Source: Alphaproteobacteria bacterium
Lineage (GTDB): Bacteria > Pseudomonadota > Alphaproteobacteria > SHVZ01
Reading direction: 5' to 3'
Assembly (NCBI GenBank): GCA_009694025.1
Contig: SHVZ01000028.1
Location: 1 to 37,282 of the forward strand
Length of the DNA stretch: 37,282 nt
How positions within the stretch are numbered: the stretch's first letter is position 1; every line of letters begins with the position of its first letter. The notes beneath the pieces were generated by a model. It had not been told where the DNA came from and searched no databases. It saw only the letters and a list, made by a program, of their open reading frames with translations. Position numbers and translations under genes: made by a program. This document shows, piece after piece, positions 8,518-16,869 of this stretch.

Positions 8518-8580
8518 CTGGTTCTCCTTAGGCGCCGAGGCGATGTTTAGCCCGGCAGGCCGGAGGCGGCCAGCCTTCGC
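8518..8580. promoter_or_regulatory. Divergent intergenic region, epimerase / GT41
   Basis: These 63 bp separate two divergent starts and must contain or overlap both promoters. Each gene has its own ribosome-binding site: AAGGAG for the minus gene (8524-8529) and GGAGGCGG for the plus gene (8562-8569). The 10-mer GTTTAGCCCG (8545-8554) recurs at 27003-27012 in the other epimerase/GT41 divergent region. Read on the minus strand it gives CTAAAC, a possible weak -10 element. No sigma-54 element with correct spacing was found. Confidence 0.4.
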
Positions 8581-10416
8581 ATGACCGAGCCGAGCCTGGC
8601 CGAGGCGATGGCCCATCACGCCGCGGGACGGCTCGCCGAGGCCGTCAGGATCTATCAAGCGATTCTCGCACGATCCCCCGGGAACGCCGACGCTTTGGCC
8701 GGCCTCGGCGTCGCCGCCCTCACTAGCGGCCGGCCCGAGGTGGCGCACCCGCTGCTGGCCGAAGCGGCAAGGCGGAAGCGGGACGATGCGATCATCCATA
8801 ACAACCTCGCCAACGCGGCGAAGGCGCTCGGCGACGCCGCGGCGGCGCGCCTCTCCTACCGGCGGGCGGTGGCGCTGGCCCCCTCCGTGCCCGAGCTGAT
8901 CGCCAACCTGGCGGGCGGCCTCGACGGAGGCGAGGCGAGTCGCTGGGCCCGGCGTGCCGTCCGACTCGCGCCCGGCGATCCCGACGGCTGGTTCGTGCTC
9001 GCCTTGGGCACGGCGGCCGAGAGCCGGCTCGGAACCGCTGTCGGCGCGCTCGCCCGCAGCCTCGCCCTCGATCCGGCGCGTGCGGCTGCCTGGTTCAACC
9101 GCGCCAACGCGCTTCGCGACCTCGGCGAGGTCGAGGCGGCCGTCGTCCACTACCGCCGCGCCGTCGCCCTTGAGCCGGACAACGACGGCGCCACCTCCAA
9201 CCTGCTCTTCGCGCTCTCCTTCGTCGCCGACGATGCGGCGATCGCCGCCGCCAACCGCACGTGGGGAAGGCGTATCGAGGCCACAGCCGCGCCAGCGGCC
9301 TTTTTCGACAACGACCGCGACGGCGAGCGTCGGCTCGTCGTCGGCTATCTTTCGCCCGATTTCCGCAAGCATCAGTTCCTGATGCAGCTCCGCCCGCTGC
9401 TGGAGCACCACGATCGCGGGAAGATCAGGCTGATCGCCTATGCCGATGTGTCCCGGCCCGATGCCGAGACAGAGCGGCTGAAACCGCTGTTCGAGACCTG
9501 GCGCGACATCCACAGCCTGGACGATACCGCACTCGACCGGCAGATCCGCTCGGATGGCGTCGATGTGCTGGTGTGTGTCACGGGGTACCTCGCCACCTAT
9601 CGCCGCCGCTTCGTGCCGAGAAGGGCCCCGGTTCAGGTGGCGGCCATCAACCAGGTGTCGAGCCCCGGCCTCGACGCCTTCGATGCCCGCATCACCGATC
9701 GCTGGCTCGACCCGCCGGAGTTCGGCGATCGGGGGCCGGAGCGGCTCGTCCGGCTTGCCTCCGGGTTCGCCGTGTTCCAGTCGCCGGCCGAAGCGCCACC
9801 GGTGTCGGCGTTGCCGGCGCTGTCCATGGGCCACATCACCTTCGGCTGCTTCAACAATCTGGCCAAGATGACGGATCGCACGCTCGACCTGTTCTGCCGG
9901 GTGCTCGACGCGGTGCCCGGAAGCCGCCTGCGCATCAAGGCGATGGCCCTCTCCGACGAGGAGCCGCGCCAGCGCTTCCTGGCCCGGGCGCGGCGGGCCG
10001 GACTCGACCTCGGCCACCTTGACCTTCAGGGCCGGGTTTATGGCGACCCGGCAAATCTTGCCGCCCTCGCCCGGGCAGACATCGCCCTAGACCCGACGCC
10101 ATTCTGCGGCGGCCTCTCCTCGGCCGACGCGCTGTGGATGGGGGTGCCACTGGTGTCGCTGGCCGGGCCGAGCCTGGTCGGACGCCTCGGCGCCTCCATG
10201 CTGGCCCGGGCCGGACTGTCTGATCTCATTGCCAAATCCCCTGACGACTACGTCCGGATCGCGGCCGGCCTGGCCGGCGATCTGCCGCGTCTGGCCGCCC
10301 TTCGTGGCGGCATGCGCCACCGCCTTGCCCAGGCATCCCTTTCAAATGGCAGGATTTTTGCTATGGAGATGGAGCGGGTCTATCGCGACCTCTGGCGCCA
10401 ATGGTGCCGGACGTAG
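8581..10416 (+). CDS. TPR-GT41 (OGT/SPINDLY-type) protein glycosyltransferase, copy A
   Basis: A 611-residue protein with about six TPR-like repeats (residues 1-215) followed by a GT41 catalytic region. The N-terminal catalytic landmark is VGYLSPDFRKH with His264, at the position of the catalytic histidine of the family. Further on come APVQVAAINQVSSPG (about 350-363), ITFGCFNNLAKMT (419-431) and DIALDPTPFCGGLSSADALWMGVP (500-523), the nucleotide-sugar site. Compared with copies B-E it lacks GHT and FHD, so donor or acceptor use may differ. It resembles copy G most (shared K.MA..D and AGLD segments). The family transfers GlcNAc or fucose to Ser/Thr of proteins; flagellar proteins are the likely acceptor by context. 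GGAGG lies upstream of the ATG. The DUF1217 flagellar gene follows 99 bp downstream. Confidence 0.88.
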   Translation: MTEPSLAEAMAHHAAGRLAEAVRIYQAILARSPGNADALAGLGVAALTSGRPEVAHPLLAEAARRKRDDAIIHNNLANAAKALGDAAAARLSYRRAVALAPSVPELIANLAGGLDGGEASRWARRAVRLAPGDPDGWFVLALGTAAESRLGTAVGALARSLALDPARAAAWFNRANALRDLGEVEAAVVHYRRAVALEPDNDGATSNLLFALSFVADDAAIAAANRTWGRRIEATAAPAAFFDNDRDGERRLVVGYLSPDFRKHQFLMQLRPLLEHHDRGKIRLIAYADVSRPDAETERLKPLFETWRDIHSLDDTALDRQIRSDGVDVLVCVTGYLATYRRRFVPRRAPVQVAAINQVSSPGLDAFDARITDRWLDPPEFGDRGPERLVRLASGFAVFQSPAEAPPVSALPALSMGHITFGCFNNLAKMTDRTLDLFCRVLDAVPGSRLRIKAMALSDEEPRQRFLARARRAGLDLGHLDLQGRVYGDPANLAALARADIALDPTPFCGGLSSADALWMGVPLVSLAGPSLVGRLGASMLARAGLSDLIAKSPDDYVRIAAGLAGDLPRLAALRGGMRHRLAQASLSNGRIFAMEMERVYRDLWRQWCRT

Positions 10417-10500
10417 ACGAACCGCCGGAGGTAGGCTACATTTGAACCAAGCAATCAGGCTGCGAATGGCGACTAGTTTCGCTTCGAAGCCGCCCTCTAG

Positions 10501-10508
10501 AAAGGAGG
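10501..10508 (+). promoter_or_regulatory. Strong ribosome-binding site fixing a GTG start
   Basis: AAAGGAGG ends seven bases before GTG at 10516. It supports GTG as the true start of the DUF1217 protein, whose N-terminus then aligns with the family. The rest of 10417-10500 holds no gene; a TGGC...TTCGC string at 10467-10484 has one base too many to be a sigma-54 site. Confidence 0.75.
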
Positions 10509-10515
10509 CGCACCC

Positions 10516-12858
10516 GTGACCGGTTCCATCGGCCAAGTCAACGCGCTCAGCTCCTATTTGGCGCTGGACAAGAACCGCGACCTCTATCTGAGCCGGTTCA
10601 AGACCTCGAACCAGGTCAAGAAGGAGATCGAGTACTTCCAGAAGAAGGTCGGCGAGGTCAAGACCGTCGACGACTTCCTCAAGGACCCCAAGCTTCTCGC
10701 CTTCGCCGCGACCGCCTTCGGCCTGGAAGGCGATATCAAGTACCCGGCGCGTCTGAAGAAGGTCCTGAAGGAGAGCCTGACCGACGAGAAGGCGCTCGCC
10801 AACAAGCTGATCGACCCGCGCTACAAGGAGATGGCGAAGTTCTTCGGCTTCGGCAACGTCCAGCTCACCAAGATCAAGCTGAACCTCACCCAGACCGATC
10901 TGATCGACCGCTACACGACCGCCGCCTTCGAAAAAGCACAGGGCAAGACCAACCCGGCGCTCCGCGATGCGCTCTACTTCGAGCGGAAGATCGGTGGGGT
11001 CCAGAACGGCTACGACATCCTCGGCGACTCCGTGCTGCGCGCGGTCGTGACGTACACGCTCGGCCTGCCGCCGCAGATCGCCGTGCAGTCGGTCGAGAAG
11101 CAGAAGCAGCTGATCGAGCAGAAGCTCGACATCAAAAAATTCCAGAACACCGCCGCCACCGCCGCTTCGCAGAAGATCACCGACGCCGACAACGACCTGA
11201 AGAAGCTCGACCCGCTGTCCAAGGCGCTCGCCGCCGCCCAGGAGCAGGTGACGGCCGTCGTCGACCGGCTGCAGGCGCTCCGCGATGCCTATGACCGGCT
11301 TGCGAACGAGGTGAGCCCGACAGGCCCCTATGCGGCGGAGATCCCGACCCAGCAGGCGGCGGCCGTCGGCCTCGGCCGCCAGCAGGGCCTGATCGCCGCC
11401 GCGGGCCAGGCGACGTCGGTGCTCGCCGGCATCCAGTCGACCCTCAACGCCTATATCACCGAAGCACTCGATCCCGCGACCACGCCTGCCCGCATCGCCG
11501 AGCTGAAGACGCTGTTCCAGAGCGCCGTCAACGACTCGAACCAGCTGGTCGCCGACGCCGACTACGGCTCGGAAAGCCTTCTCGACGGCTCGGTCGCGAG
11601 CGACATCACGGTCACCACCCAATCGAACGGGCAGGGGGTCACGATGCGGACCCACGACTTGAACACTGGCGTCCTCGACAACCTGGCGGCCGCCAATGCC
11701 GCCTTCCAGGCCGACAATTTCAGCGGCGCGCTGACCTCTCAGCAGGCGTCGAGCACCGCCCTATCGGACGTCCGCCTGCAAGTGAATCAGGACGCTCAGA
11801 TCTTCACGACCGGCGTCACGTCGGTACCGCGCTGGGTCCCGACCCTCGACACCGCGAACCTCTATGCCGCCCAGCAGACATTGGTAACCGCGCAGAACGC
11901 CACCGGCACCGCCCAGGGCTACATCAACGAGATCCGCAGCCTCGCCTCGCAGGCGACCGTGGGAACCTTGACGCCGGCAGAGCGCACGGCGCTCAACGAC
12001 CAGTACATCATCGTCCGCGACCAGTTTCGCGACGCGATCGCCGGCGGCGCCTATTCCGGCAACAGCCTGCTGGACGGCTCGACGGTCAGCATCGGCGGCG
12101 CCGCCGGCGCCAACGAAGTCGTCATCGATGGCAGCAACAACGTGCTCAAGATCGGCGGCAACAACATCCAGCGCTTCGCCGACGACACGGCGCCGCCGCC
12201 TGAGAGCCTCTACAACCTCGATCTCACCTCGACGGTCAGCGCCCAGTCCGTGGTCGACGGCATCGACACGCAGATCAGTCCGGAGATCCAGCGCACCTTC
12301 CGTGCGCTCGGCACCTACAGCAGCGTCTACAACCTTGAAGCCGAGGTGTTCGATCCGCGCGGCAAGATCGACGCCGACTACCGCCAGGTCGTCGAAGACC
12401 TGGATGGGATCATCAAGGCCGCGGCGGCGGACAAGGTGAACCTGCTGGAGTCCTACGCCTCGGACGTCACCGTGCGCTCGTCGATCACCGGGGCCGCGGT
12501 GACCGCGCACGCGCAGAGCTCGTTCCGCACCTTCGTCGAGTCGGGGCTTGCCGGCGGCGCCGGCATCCTCCTCACCGACTTCACCGGCGCCCGCCGGGCC
12601 CTCGACGACGCCGCTTTCTTCGCCCGCCGCTTCCAGAGCAACATCAAGACCGATACGACGGTCATCAACAATCAGAAGGGCCAGATCAACCAGGCGAGGC
12701 AGGACGCCGAGGCCGCGCAGTCCAAGAAGGTCACCCCGGAGAACGACTTCGTCGAGAAATTCATCCAGCGCTATCTCTTGAAGAAGGACACCGAGGCGTC
12801 CAATGCATTGATTGGCGCCGGGACCGGGAACTCCTACATCCTCAGCCTTCTGACCTGA
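10516..12858 (+). CDS. DUF1217-family flagellar protein with two internal flagellin-like segments
   Basis: A 780-residue protein. Residues 1-210 look like the DUF1217 domain found in alphaproteobacterial flagellar loci (VKKEIEYFQKKVGEVKTVDDFL, ALYFERKIG, YDILGD, KLDIKKFQ). Residues 741-780 (FVEKFIQRYL ... ILSLLT) look like the normal end of that family. Between them lie about 500 extra residues. Two stretches, about 295-359 and 447-522, read like flagellin D1 helices: the second has INEIRSLASQA, LTPAERTALNDQY and SGNSLLDGS, and the first ends GSESLLDGS. The middle is Ala/Ser/Thr-rich, with no signal peptide and no membrane helix, consistent with a type III-exported axial or accessory protein. 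A typical DUF1217 protein is far shorter. It sits between GT41 genes and is a candidate glycosylation acceptor (inference). Its stop lies inside the converging GT41 copy B by 17 bp. Confidence 0.82.
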   Translation: MTGSIGQVNALSSYLALDKNRDLYLSRFKTSNQVKKEIEYFQKKVGEVKTVDDFLKDPKLLAFAATAFGLEGDIKYPARLKKVLKESLTDEKALANKLIDPRYKEMAKFFGFGNVQLTKIKLNLTQTDLIDRYTTAAFEKAQGKTNPALRDALYFERKIGGVQNGYDILGDSVLRAVVTYTLGLPPQIAVQSVEKQKQLIEQKLDIKKFQNTAATAASQKITDADNDLKKLDPLSKALAAAQEQVTAVVDRLQALRDAYDRLANEVSPTGPYAAEIPTQQAAAVGLGRQQGLIAAAGQATSVLAGIQSTLNAYITEALDPATTPARIAELKTLFQSAVNDSNQLVADADYGSESLLDGSVASDITVTTQSNGQGVTMRTHDLNTGVLDNLAAANAAFQADNFSGALTSQQASSTALSDVRLQVNQDAQIFTTGVTSVPRWVPTLDTANLYAAQQTLVTAQNATGTAQGYINEIRSLASQATVGTLTPAERTALNDQYIIVRDQFRDAIAGGAYSGNSLLDGSTVSIGGAAGANEVVIDGSNNVLKIGGNNIQRFADDTAPPPESLYNLDLTSTVSAQSVVDGIDTQISPEIQRTFRALGTYSSVYNLEAEVFDPRGKIDADYRQVVEDLDGIIKAAAADKVNLLESYASDVTVRSSITGAAVTAHAQSSFRTFVESGLAGGAGILLTDFTGARRALDDAAFFARRFQSNIKTDTTVINNQKGQINQARQDAEAAQSKKVTPENDFVEKFIQRYLLKKDTEASNALIGAGTGNSYILSLLT
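11398..11592 (+). repeat. Flagellin-like module 1 inside the DUF1217 protein
   Basis: Encodes residues about 295-359: a pair of helices ending in YGSESLLDGS. It parallels module 2 (11854-12081), which ends YSGNSLLDGS. The resemblance to flagellin's helix-then-LLDGS pattern is by eye. Confidence 0.55.
11854..12081 (+). repeat. Flagellin-like module 2 inside the DUF1217 protein
   Basis: Encodes residues about 447-522. NEIRSLASQATVG, PAERTALNDQY and AYSGNSLLDGS follow the flagellin D1 order (IRELAxQA, DRxALxxEF, FNGxxLLDGS). This is the clearer of the two modules. Confidence 0.65.
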
Positions 12859-14941
12859 GGCGTCCGCCGAGCATTCCGAGCAGCGCGGCCTCGAAGGTCC
12901 GGGTGTAGCCCGGTGCATCGCAGAGCGGCGAAGCGGCGAGCCTGGGCCGGAGCGAGCGGCGGAGATCGGCGAGCCGCCGGCGGTCCTCGGCCAGCGCCAC
13001 GGCGCGGGCGACATAGCCCTCCTCGTCGCTCGCGACCAGCTCCTCAAGGCCCAGCGCCGAGAGAACGCTCGCCCCCACCCGCCCGACGAACCGCTCTCCC
13101 GCCAGCGTCACCACCGGCACCCCCATCCACAAGGCCTCGAAGCTCGTCGTCGAGCCGTTGAACGGGAACGGGTCCAGCGCCACGTCCGCCTCGTTCAGCA
13201 ACGCCAGCTGGTCGTGGCGGCGAAGGTCGCCGCCGCGGAAGTCCAGACGCTCGGGTCCGACGCCGGCACGCTCGAACATCGTTCGGAACCGTGCCTGCAC
13301 GACCTCGTCGATGAACCAGTCTTTGTACTTCAGCAAGAGCCTGGATCCGGGGACGGCATCGAGCACACGCGACCACAGCCGCACCACCTCCGCCGTCAGC
13401 TTCGCCGGGTTGTTGCACGAGACGAAGCTCACATGGCCCCGCACCCCGCTCGGCACCTCCCCTACCTCCGGCGCCTCCTCCGGCGGACGGTGCAGATAGA
13501 AATGCGGAAGCCGCCACAGCTTCTCCGTGAACCGCTCCCTCGTCCCCTCCGGGTGCAGCACCGCGTCCGTCACCCACCAGTCCATCAACCCAAGCCCCGA
13601 CGTCGTCAGGTCGTGGAAGCTCGCCTGCACCGGCGCCGCCCCCCACGCCGCCACCAACGGACGGTTCCGCGCCGTGTGCCCGGCCAGCACGACCAGCAGG
13701 TCGAGCCCCTCACGACGCATCCGCTCCGCCACCTCCTCGTCGCTCAACCCCACCGTCGAGGTCCAGCCGTCGGCATGCGCCCGGAACCGATCCGTCACCT
13801 CGTCGCCCCGCCCCACCTCGGCATAGGCGTGCAGCTCGACCTCCCGGTGGTGCTCGAACAGCCCAAGCACGTTCCGGCCGACCGGATGGTCGCGCAGATC
13901 GCTCGACAGCACACCCACACGCGCCCGCCCCGACACGGCGCCCCGCGACGGCTTCGGCCGGCCACGCGGCGCATAGCGTCGGGCCCATTCGGTGGCGATG
14001 CGGTGCAGGGCCTTCGCCGTCGTGTCCCGGTCATAGCAGAGACAGAAGAGAAGGTTGCTGGCCCAGCTCGACGCGCTGCCGATCTCGCCGCATCGCCGGT
14101 AGGCCGCCGCCGCCGCGTCGAGATCGCCCAATCCCAGCAGAGCATCGCCGAGATTGTTCCAGGCTTCGGCGCTCGCCGCGCAGGCGAGCGACCGCCGCGC
14201 CATGCGGATGGCAAAGCCGATCCATCCGATCCGCTTGGCGACAACCGAGGCGTTCGAGAGCATGAACGGTCCGGCTGGTTCGGCGGCGATCGACCGGCGG
14301 ACCCAGCGGACGGCATCAAGCAGCCGCCCGGCGTCGTGGGCGGCCAGCGCCAGGTTCGCAAGCCCGTCGGCCAGCCGCCCGCAATCCCGGGCTCGGCGAT
14401 AGGCGTCACCCGCCGCGTCGAGATCGCCCCGGAACCGACGCTCGTTGCCGAGGTTCAGGTAGAGCCCAGCGTCGCCAGGGGCGAGCGCCACCGCGCGCCT
14501 GAGGAAGCGCAGCGAGGCGGCCAGAGCACCGAAGTTGCTGATTAGCGCCGGGTCGTCGGGGCGCAGCGCCACCGCGCGCGCCATGCGCGACGCCGAGCCT
14601 TCGATCAAGCCGAGGTTGCAATGGGCGTCGCGGGCATCGGGCACCGAAGCCAGGACGCAACGATAGGACGATCCCGCCTCGACCAGCCGGCCGAGCTGAT
14701 GCAGCGCCAACGCGGCCTGGAGCCGTGGCTGCACGATCGCCGGCTGCAAGCGAGCTGCCGTCTCCAGATGCGAAATCGCCTCGCTCGCCCGGCCGAGACC
14801 GACCAACACGGTGCCGACGAAGTGATGCGCGCGGGCGTCGCCGGGGCGGCGGCGAAGCACGGCACGGCCCGCGGCGAGAGCCTCCCCGGGTCGCCCGGCA
14901 CGATGGAGCGCCAGCGCCTCCGCCAGAGGGTCGACGCTCAC
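12842..14941 (-). CDS. TPR-GT41 protein glycosyltransferase, copy B
   Basis: A 699-residue member of the OGT/SPINDLY-type group and the last gene of the minus-strand train. TPR-like helices fill about residues 1-300. The catalytic region has VGVLSSDLRDHPVGRN with the family histidine at 352. It continues with LAGHTARNRP, SFHDLTTSGLGLMDWW, CNNPAKLT, LLLKYKDW and DVALDPFPFNGSTTSFEALW, then GRVGASVL. All canonical motifs are present, so activity is likely. The start is GTG at 14941, overlapping the TGA of copy C (GTGA); longer upstream readings overlap copy C and are rejected. Its 3' end overlaps the 3' end of the convergent DUF1217 gene by 17 bp. The nucleotide-sugar-site DNA is almost identical to that of copies C and D. 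Confidence 0.88.
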   Translation of the reverse strand: MSVDPLAEALALHRAGRPGEALAAGRAVLRRRPGDARAHHFVGTVLVGLGRASEAISHLETAARLQPAIVQPRLQAALALHQLGRLVEAGSSYRCVLASVPDARDAHCNLGLIEGSASRMARAVALRPDDPALISNFGALAASLRFLRRAVALAPGDAGLYLNLGNERRFRGDLDAAGDAYRRARDCGRLADGLANLALAAHDAGRLLDAVRWVRRSIAAEPAGPFMLSNASVVAKRIGWIGFAIRMARRSLACAASAEAWNNLGDALLGLGDLDAAAAAYRRCGEIGSASSWASNLLFCLCYDRDTTAKALHRIATEWARRYAPRGRPKPSRGAVSGRARVGVLSSDLRDHPVGRNVLGLFEHHREVELHAYAEVGRGDEVTDRFRAHADGWTSTVGLSDEEVAERMRREGLDLLVVLAGHTARNRPLVAAWGAAPVQASFHDLTTSGLGLMDWWVTDAVLHPEGTRERFTEKLWRLPHFYLHRPPEEAPEVGEVPSGVRGHVSFVSCNNPAKLTAEVVRLWSRVLDAVPGSRLLLKYKDWFIDEVVQARFRTMFERAGVGPERLDFRGGDLRRHDQLALLNEADVALDPFPFNGSTTSFEALWMGVPVVTLAGERFVGRVGASVLSALGLEELVASDEEGYVARAVALAEDRRRLADLRRSLRPRLAASPLCDAPGYTRTFEAALLGMLGGRLRSEG

Positions 14942-16869
14942 CGTCGGTCGCACCACGCCCTCCACAGGTCGCGGTAGGCCGCTTCGACGTTCCGGGCATA
15001 GGCCTCGGCATCGCAGAGCGGCGACGCCGCGATCCGGTCGCGCAGGCCGGCGCGCAGGCCGGCGAGCGCGGGTCGATCCGAAGCCAGGGCTACCGCTCGG
15101 TCGACATACCCCGCGGTATCGCTCGCCACCAGCCGACCGAGGCCAACCTGGGCAAGCAGGCTGGCGCCGACCCGCCCGACGAAGCGGTCGCCCGCCAGCG
15201 TCACCACCGGCACCCCCATCCACAAGGCTTCGAAGCTCGTGGCCGAGCCGTTGAACGGGAACGGATCGAGGGCGATGTCGACCAGGTTCCAGAGGCCAAG
15301 CTGCTCGGCCCGGCTGACGTCGCGTACAAGGAAATCGACGCGATCGCCAAGGGCGTGCCTTACCGGAGCCTGCACCAGCGGACTCGCGAAGCGGTTCTTA
15401 TACTTCACCAGCAACCGTGTGCCGGGGACGGCGTCGAGGATACGGGCCCAGGCGTCGAGCACGGCGGGCCCGAGCTTGAGCGGGTTGTTGAAGGAGCCGA
15501 AGATGATCGGCCCTACGCCGCGCGGTTCCGGGACCGGCGCCTCGCCCGGCGGTCGGTGCAGGTAGAAGCTCGGCAGGCGCACCAGCGTCTCGACGAACAA
15601 CTCGGGCGTGTCGGCGGGATGCAGGATCGGATCGGTCAGCCAGGCATCGATGGCGTCCACACCGGAGGTCGAAACGTCGTGAAAGCTCACCTGAACCGGC
15701 GCCGGGCGGAAACCCGCGACGGCCAGCGGATTGCTGCCGGCATGCCCGGCCAGCACCACCAGGACGTCGACGCCGTCGGCCCGGATAGCCGCGGCGGTCT
15801 CCGCTTCGGTCCGGCCGGCAACGTCGCGCCACAGATCGACGGCGCCGGCGATGCGGCGGGTCGCTGCGTCGGCGGTCGTCGTTGAGCTGTAGGCGACGAC
15901 CTCGACTTGGCGACGGTCGTGGCACCTGAGCAGGTCCTCGACATTGTAGGCGATCGGGTGCTGACGGAGATCGCCAGAGAGGTATCCGACGCGAAGCCGG
16001 CGGTCGGAATCGCGAGGATTGGCGAAGGTCGGCGGTGGCCGTGGCGAGGCGTGGCGCGCGCCCCAGCTCATGGCCTCGCCGAGGCGCCGACCGCCGTCGG
16101 CCTCAGGCACGTAAGCAAGAGCGAAGATCAGGTTGCTGTGGGCCGCCGCATCGTCCGGCGCCAGCGCCAGGGTCCGGCCCAACGCCTCCATCACGTCGGC
16201 GAGTTCGGGGACGGCCGTCGCAAGGTTGTTCCAGGTTCCCCGACCGGACGGATTGAGCGCCAGGGACTTGTGCAGCGCCGCCAGCGCGGCTTCGATCCGT
16301 CCGGCCAACGCCTCGGCAAGACCGAGCCCGCTCAACGCCGCCCACGGCATGGATACGGTGGCGGAGGCTCGACCAAGAAGGTGTCGCGCCTCACCCGTCT
16401 GGCCGAGGACGGCCTGCAGCTCGCCGAGGTTCACCAACGCCTCGTAGAAGGCGGGAGCGGCCCTGAGCGCGGCGCGCCCGGCGCGGACGGCATCGGGGAT
16501 GCGGCCGGCCGCCTTCGCCAGCAGCAGAAGGTTGTTCCATGCGGACGCCAGAAGAGGATCTCGGCTGAGCGCCACGCGGTAGGCAGCCTCGGCCTCGGCC
16601 CGCCGCCCCCGCCGCTCCTCGGCAACGCCGAGGTTGAAGGCCGAGGCCGGATCGTCGACGAGGAACGCCGTCGCCTGCCCAAAAGCCACGGCGGCCGCGT
16701 CGATGTCGCCTTCGCCCAGCCTCGCATTGCCGCGCTCGAACTGGATCGCGCCGAGCGCCGGAAGCAATGAGCGATCGGCCGCCGCCGCCCTTTCCAGCAA
16801 CGCCGCCGCCTCGTCGAGCTTGCCCGCCTGCCGCCGCGCCAGCGCCGCACGAACGAGCTCGGTGCTCAT
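14938..16869 (-). CDS. TPR-GT41 protein glycosyltransferase, copy C
   Basis: A 643-residue paralogue with TPR-like repeats to about residue 250, then the GT41 region. VGYLSGDLRQHPIAYN carries His304 at the catalytic position. LAGHAGSN, SFHDVSTSGVDAIDAW, FGSFNNPLKLGP and LLVKYKNRF follow, then DIALDPFPFNGSATSFEALW and GRVGASLL. The start ATG at 16869 overlaps the stop of copy D (ATGA) and its own TGA overlaps the GTG of copy B, so the three copies are translated as a coupled chain. One difference from copies B and D is a shortened NP in place of NRP after the GHA motif, which may alter acceptor recognition. The role by context is O-glycosylation of a flagellar protein. Confidence 0.88.
   Translation of the reverse strand: MSTELVRAALARRQAGKLDEAAALLERAAAADRSLLPALGAIQFERGNARLGEGDIDAAAVAFGQATAFLVDDPASAFNLGVAEERRGRRAEAEAAYRVALSRDPLLASAWNNLLLLAKAAGRIPDAVRAGRAALRAAPAFYEALVNLGELQAVLGQTGEARHLLGRASATVSMPWAALSGLGLAEALAGRIEAALAALHKSLALNPSGRGTWNNLATAVPELADVMEALGRTLALAPDDAAAHSNLIFALAYVPEADGGRRLGEAMSWGARHASPRPPPTFANPRDSDRRLRVGYLSGDLRQHPIAYNVEDLLRCHDRRQVEVVAYSSTTTADAATRRIAGAVDLWRDVAGRTEAETAAAIRADGVDVLVVLAGHAGSNPLAVAGFRPAPVQVSFHDVSTSGVDAIDAWLTDPILHPADTPELFVETLVRLPSFYLHRPPGEAPVPEPRGVGPIIFGSFNNPLKLGPAVLDAWARILDAVPGTRLLVKYKNRFASPLVQAPVRHALGDRVDFLVRDVSRAEQLGLWNLVDIALDPFPFNGSATSFEALWMGVPVVTLAGDRFVGRVGASLLAQVGLGRLVASDTAGYVDRAVALASDRPALAGLRAGLRDRIAASPLCDAEAYARNVEAAYRDLWRAWCDRR

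Noticed and set aside
10467..10484. Sigma-54-like string TGGC...TTCGCTT before the DUF1217 gene
   Set aside because: The gap between GG and GC is eleven bases; sigma-54 needs ten. The -12 half also lacks TTGC.
12842..15223. Extended upstream start for GT41 copy B (and similar for C, E, F and the radical SAM gene)
   Set aside because: The added residues are out-of-frame translations of the neighbouring gene; the chosen starts overlap the previous stop by four bases or have a ribosome-binding site.
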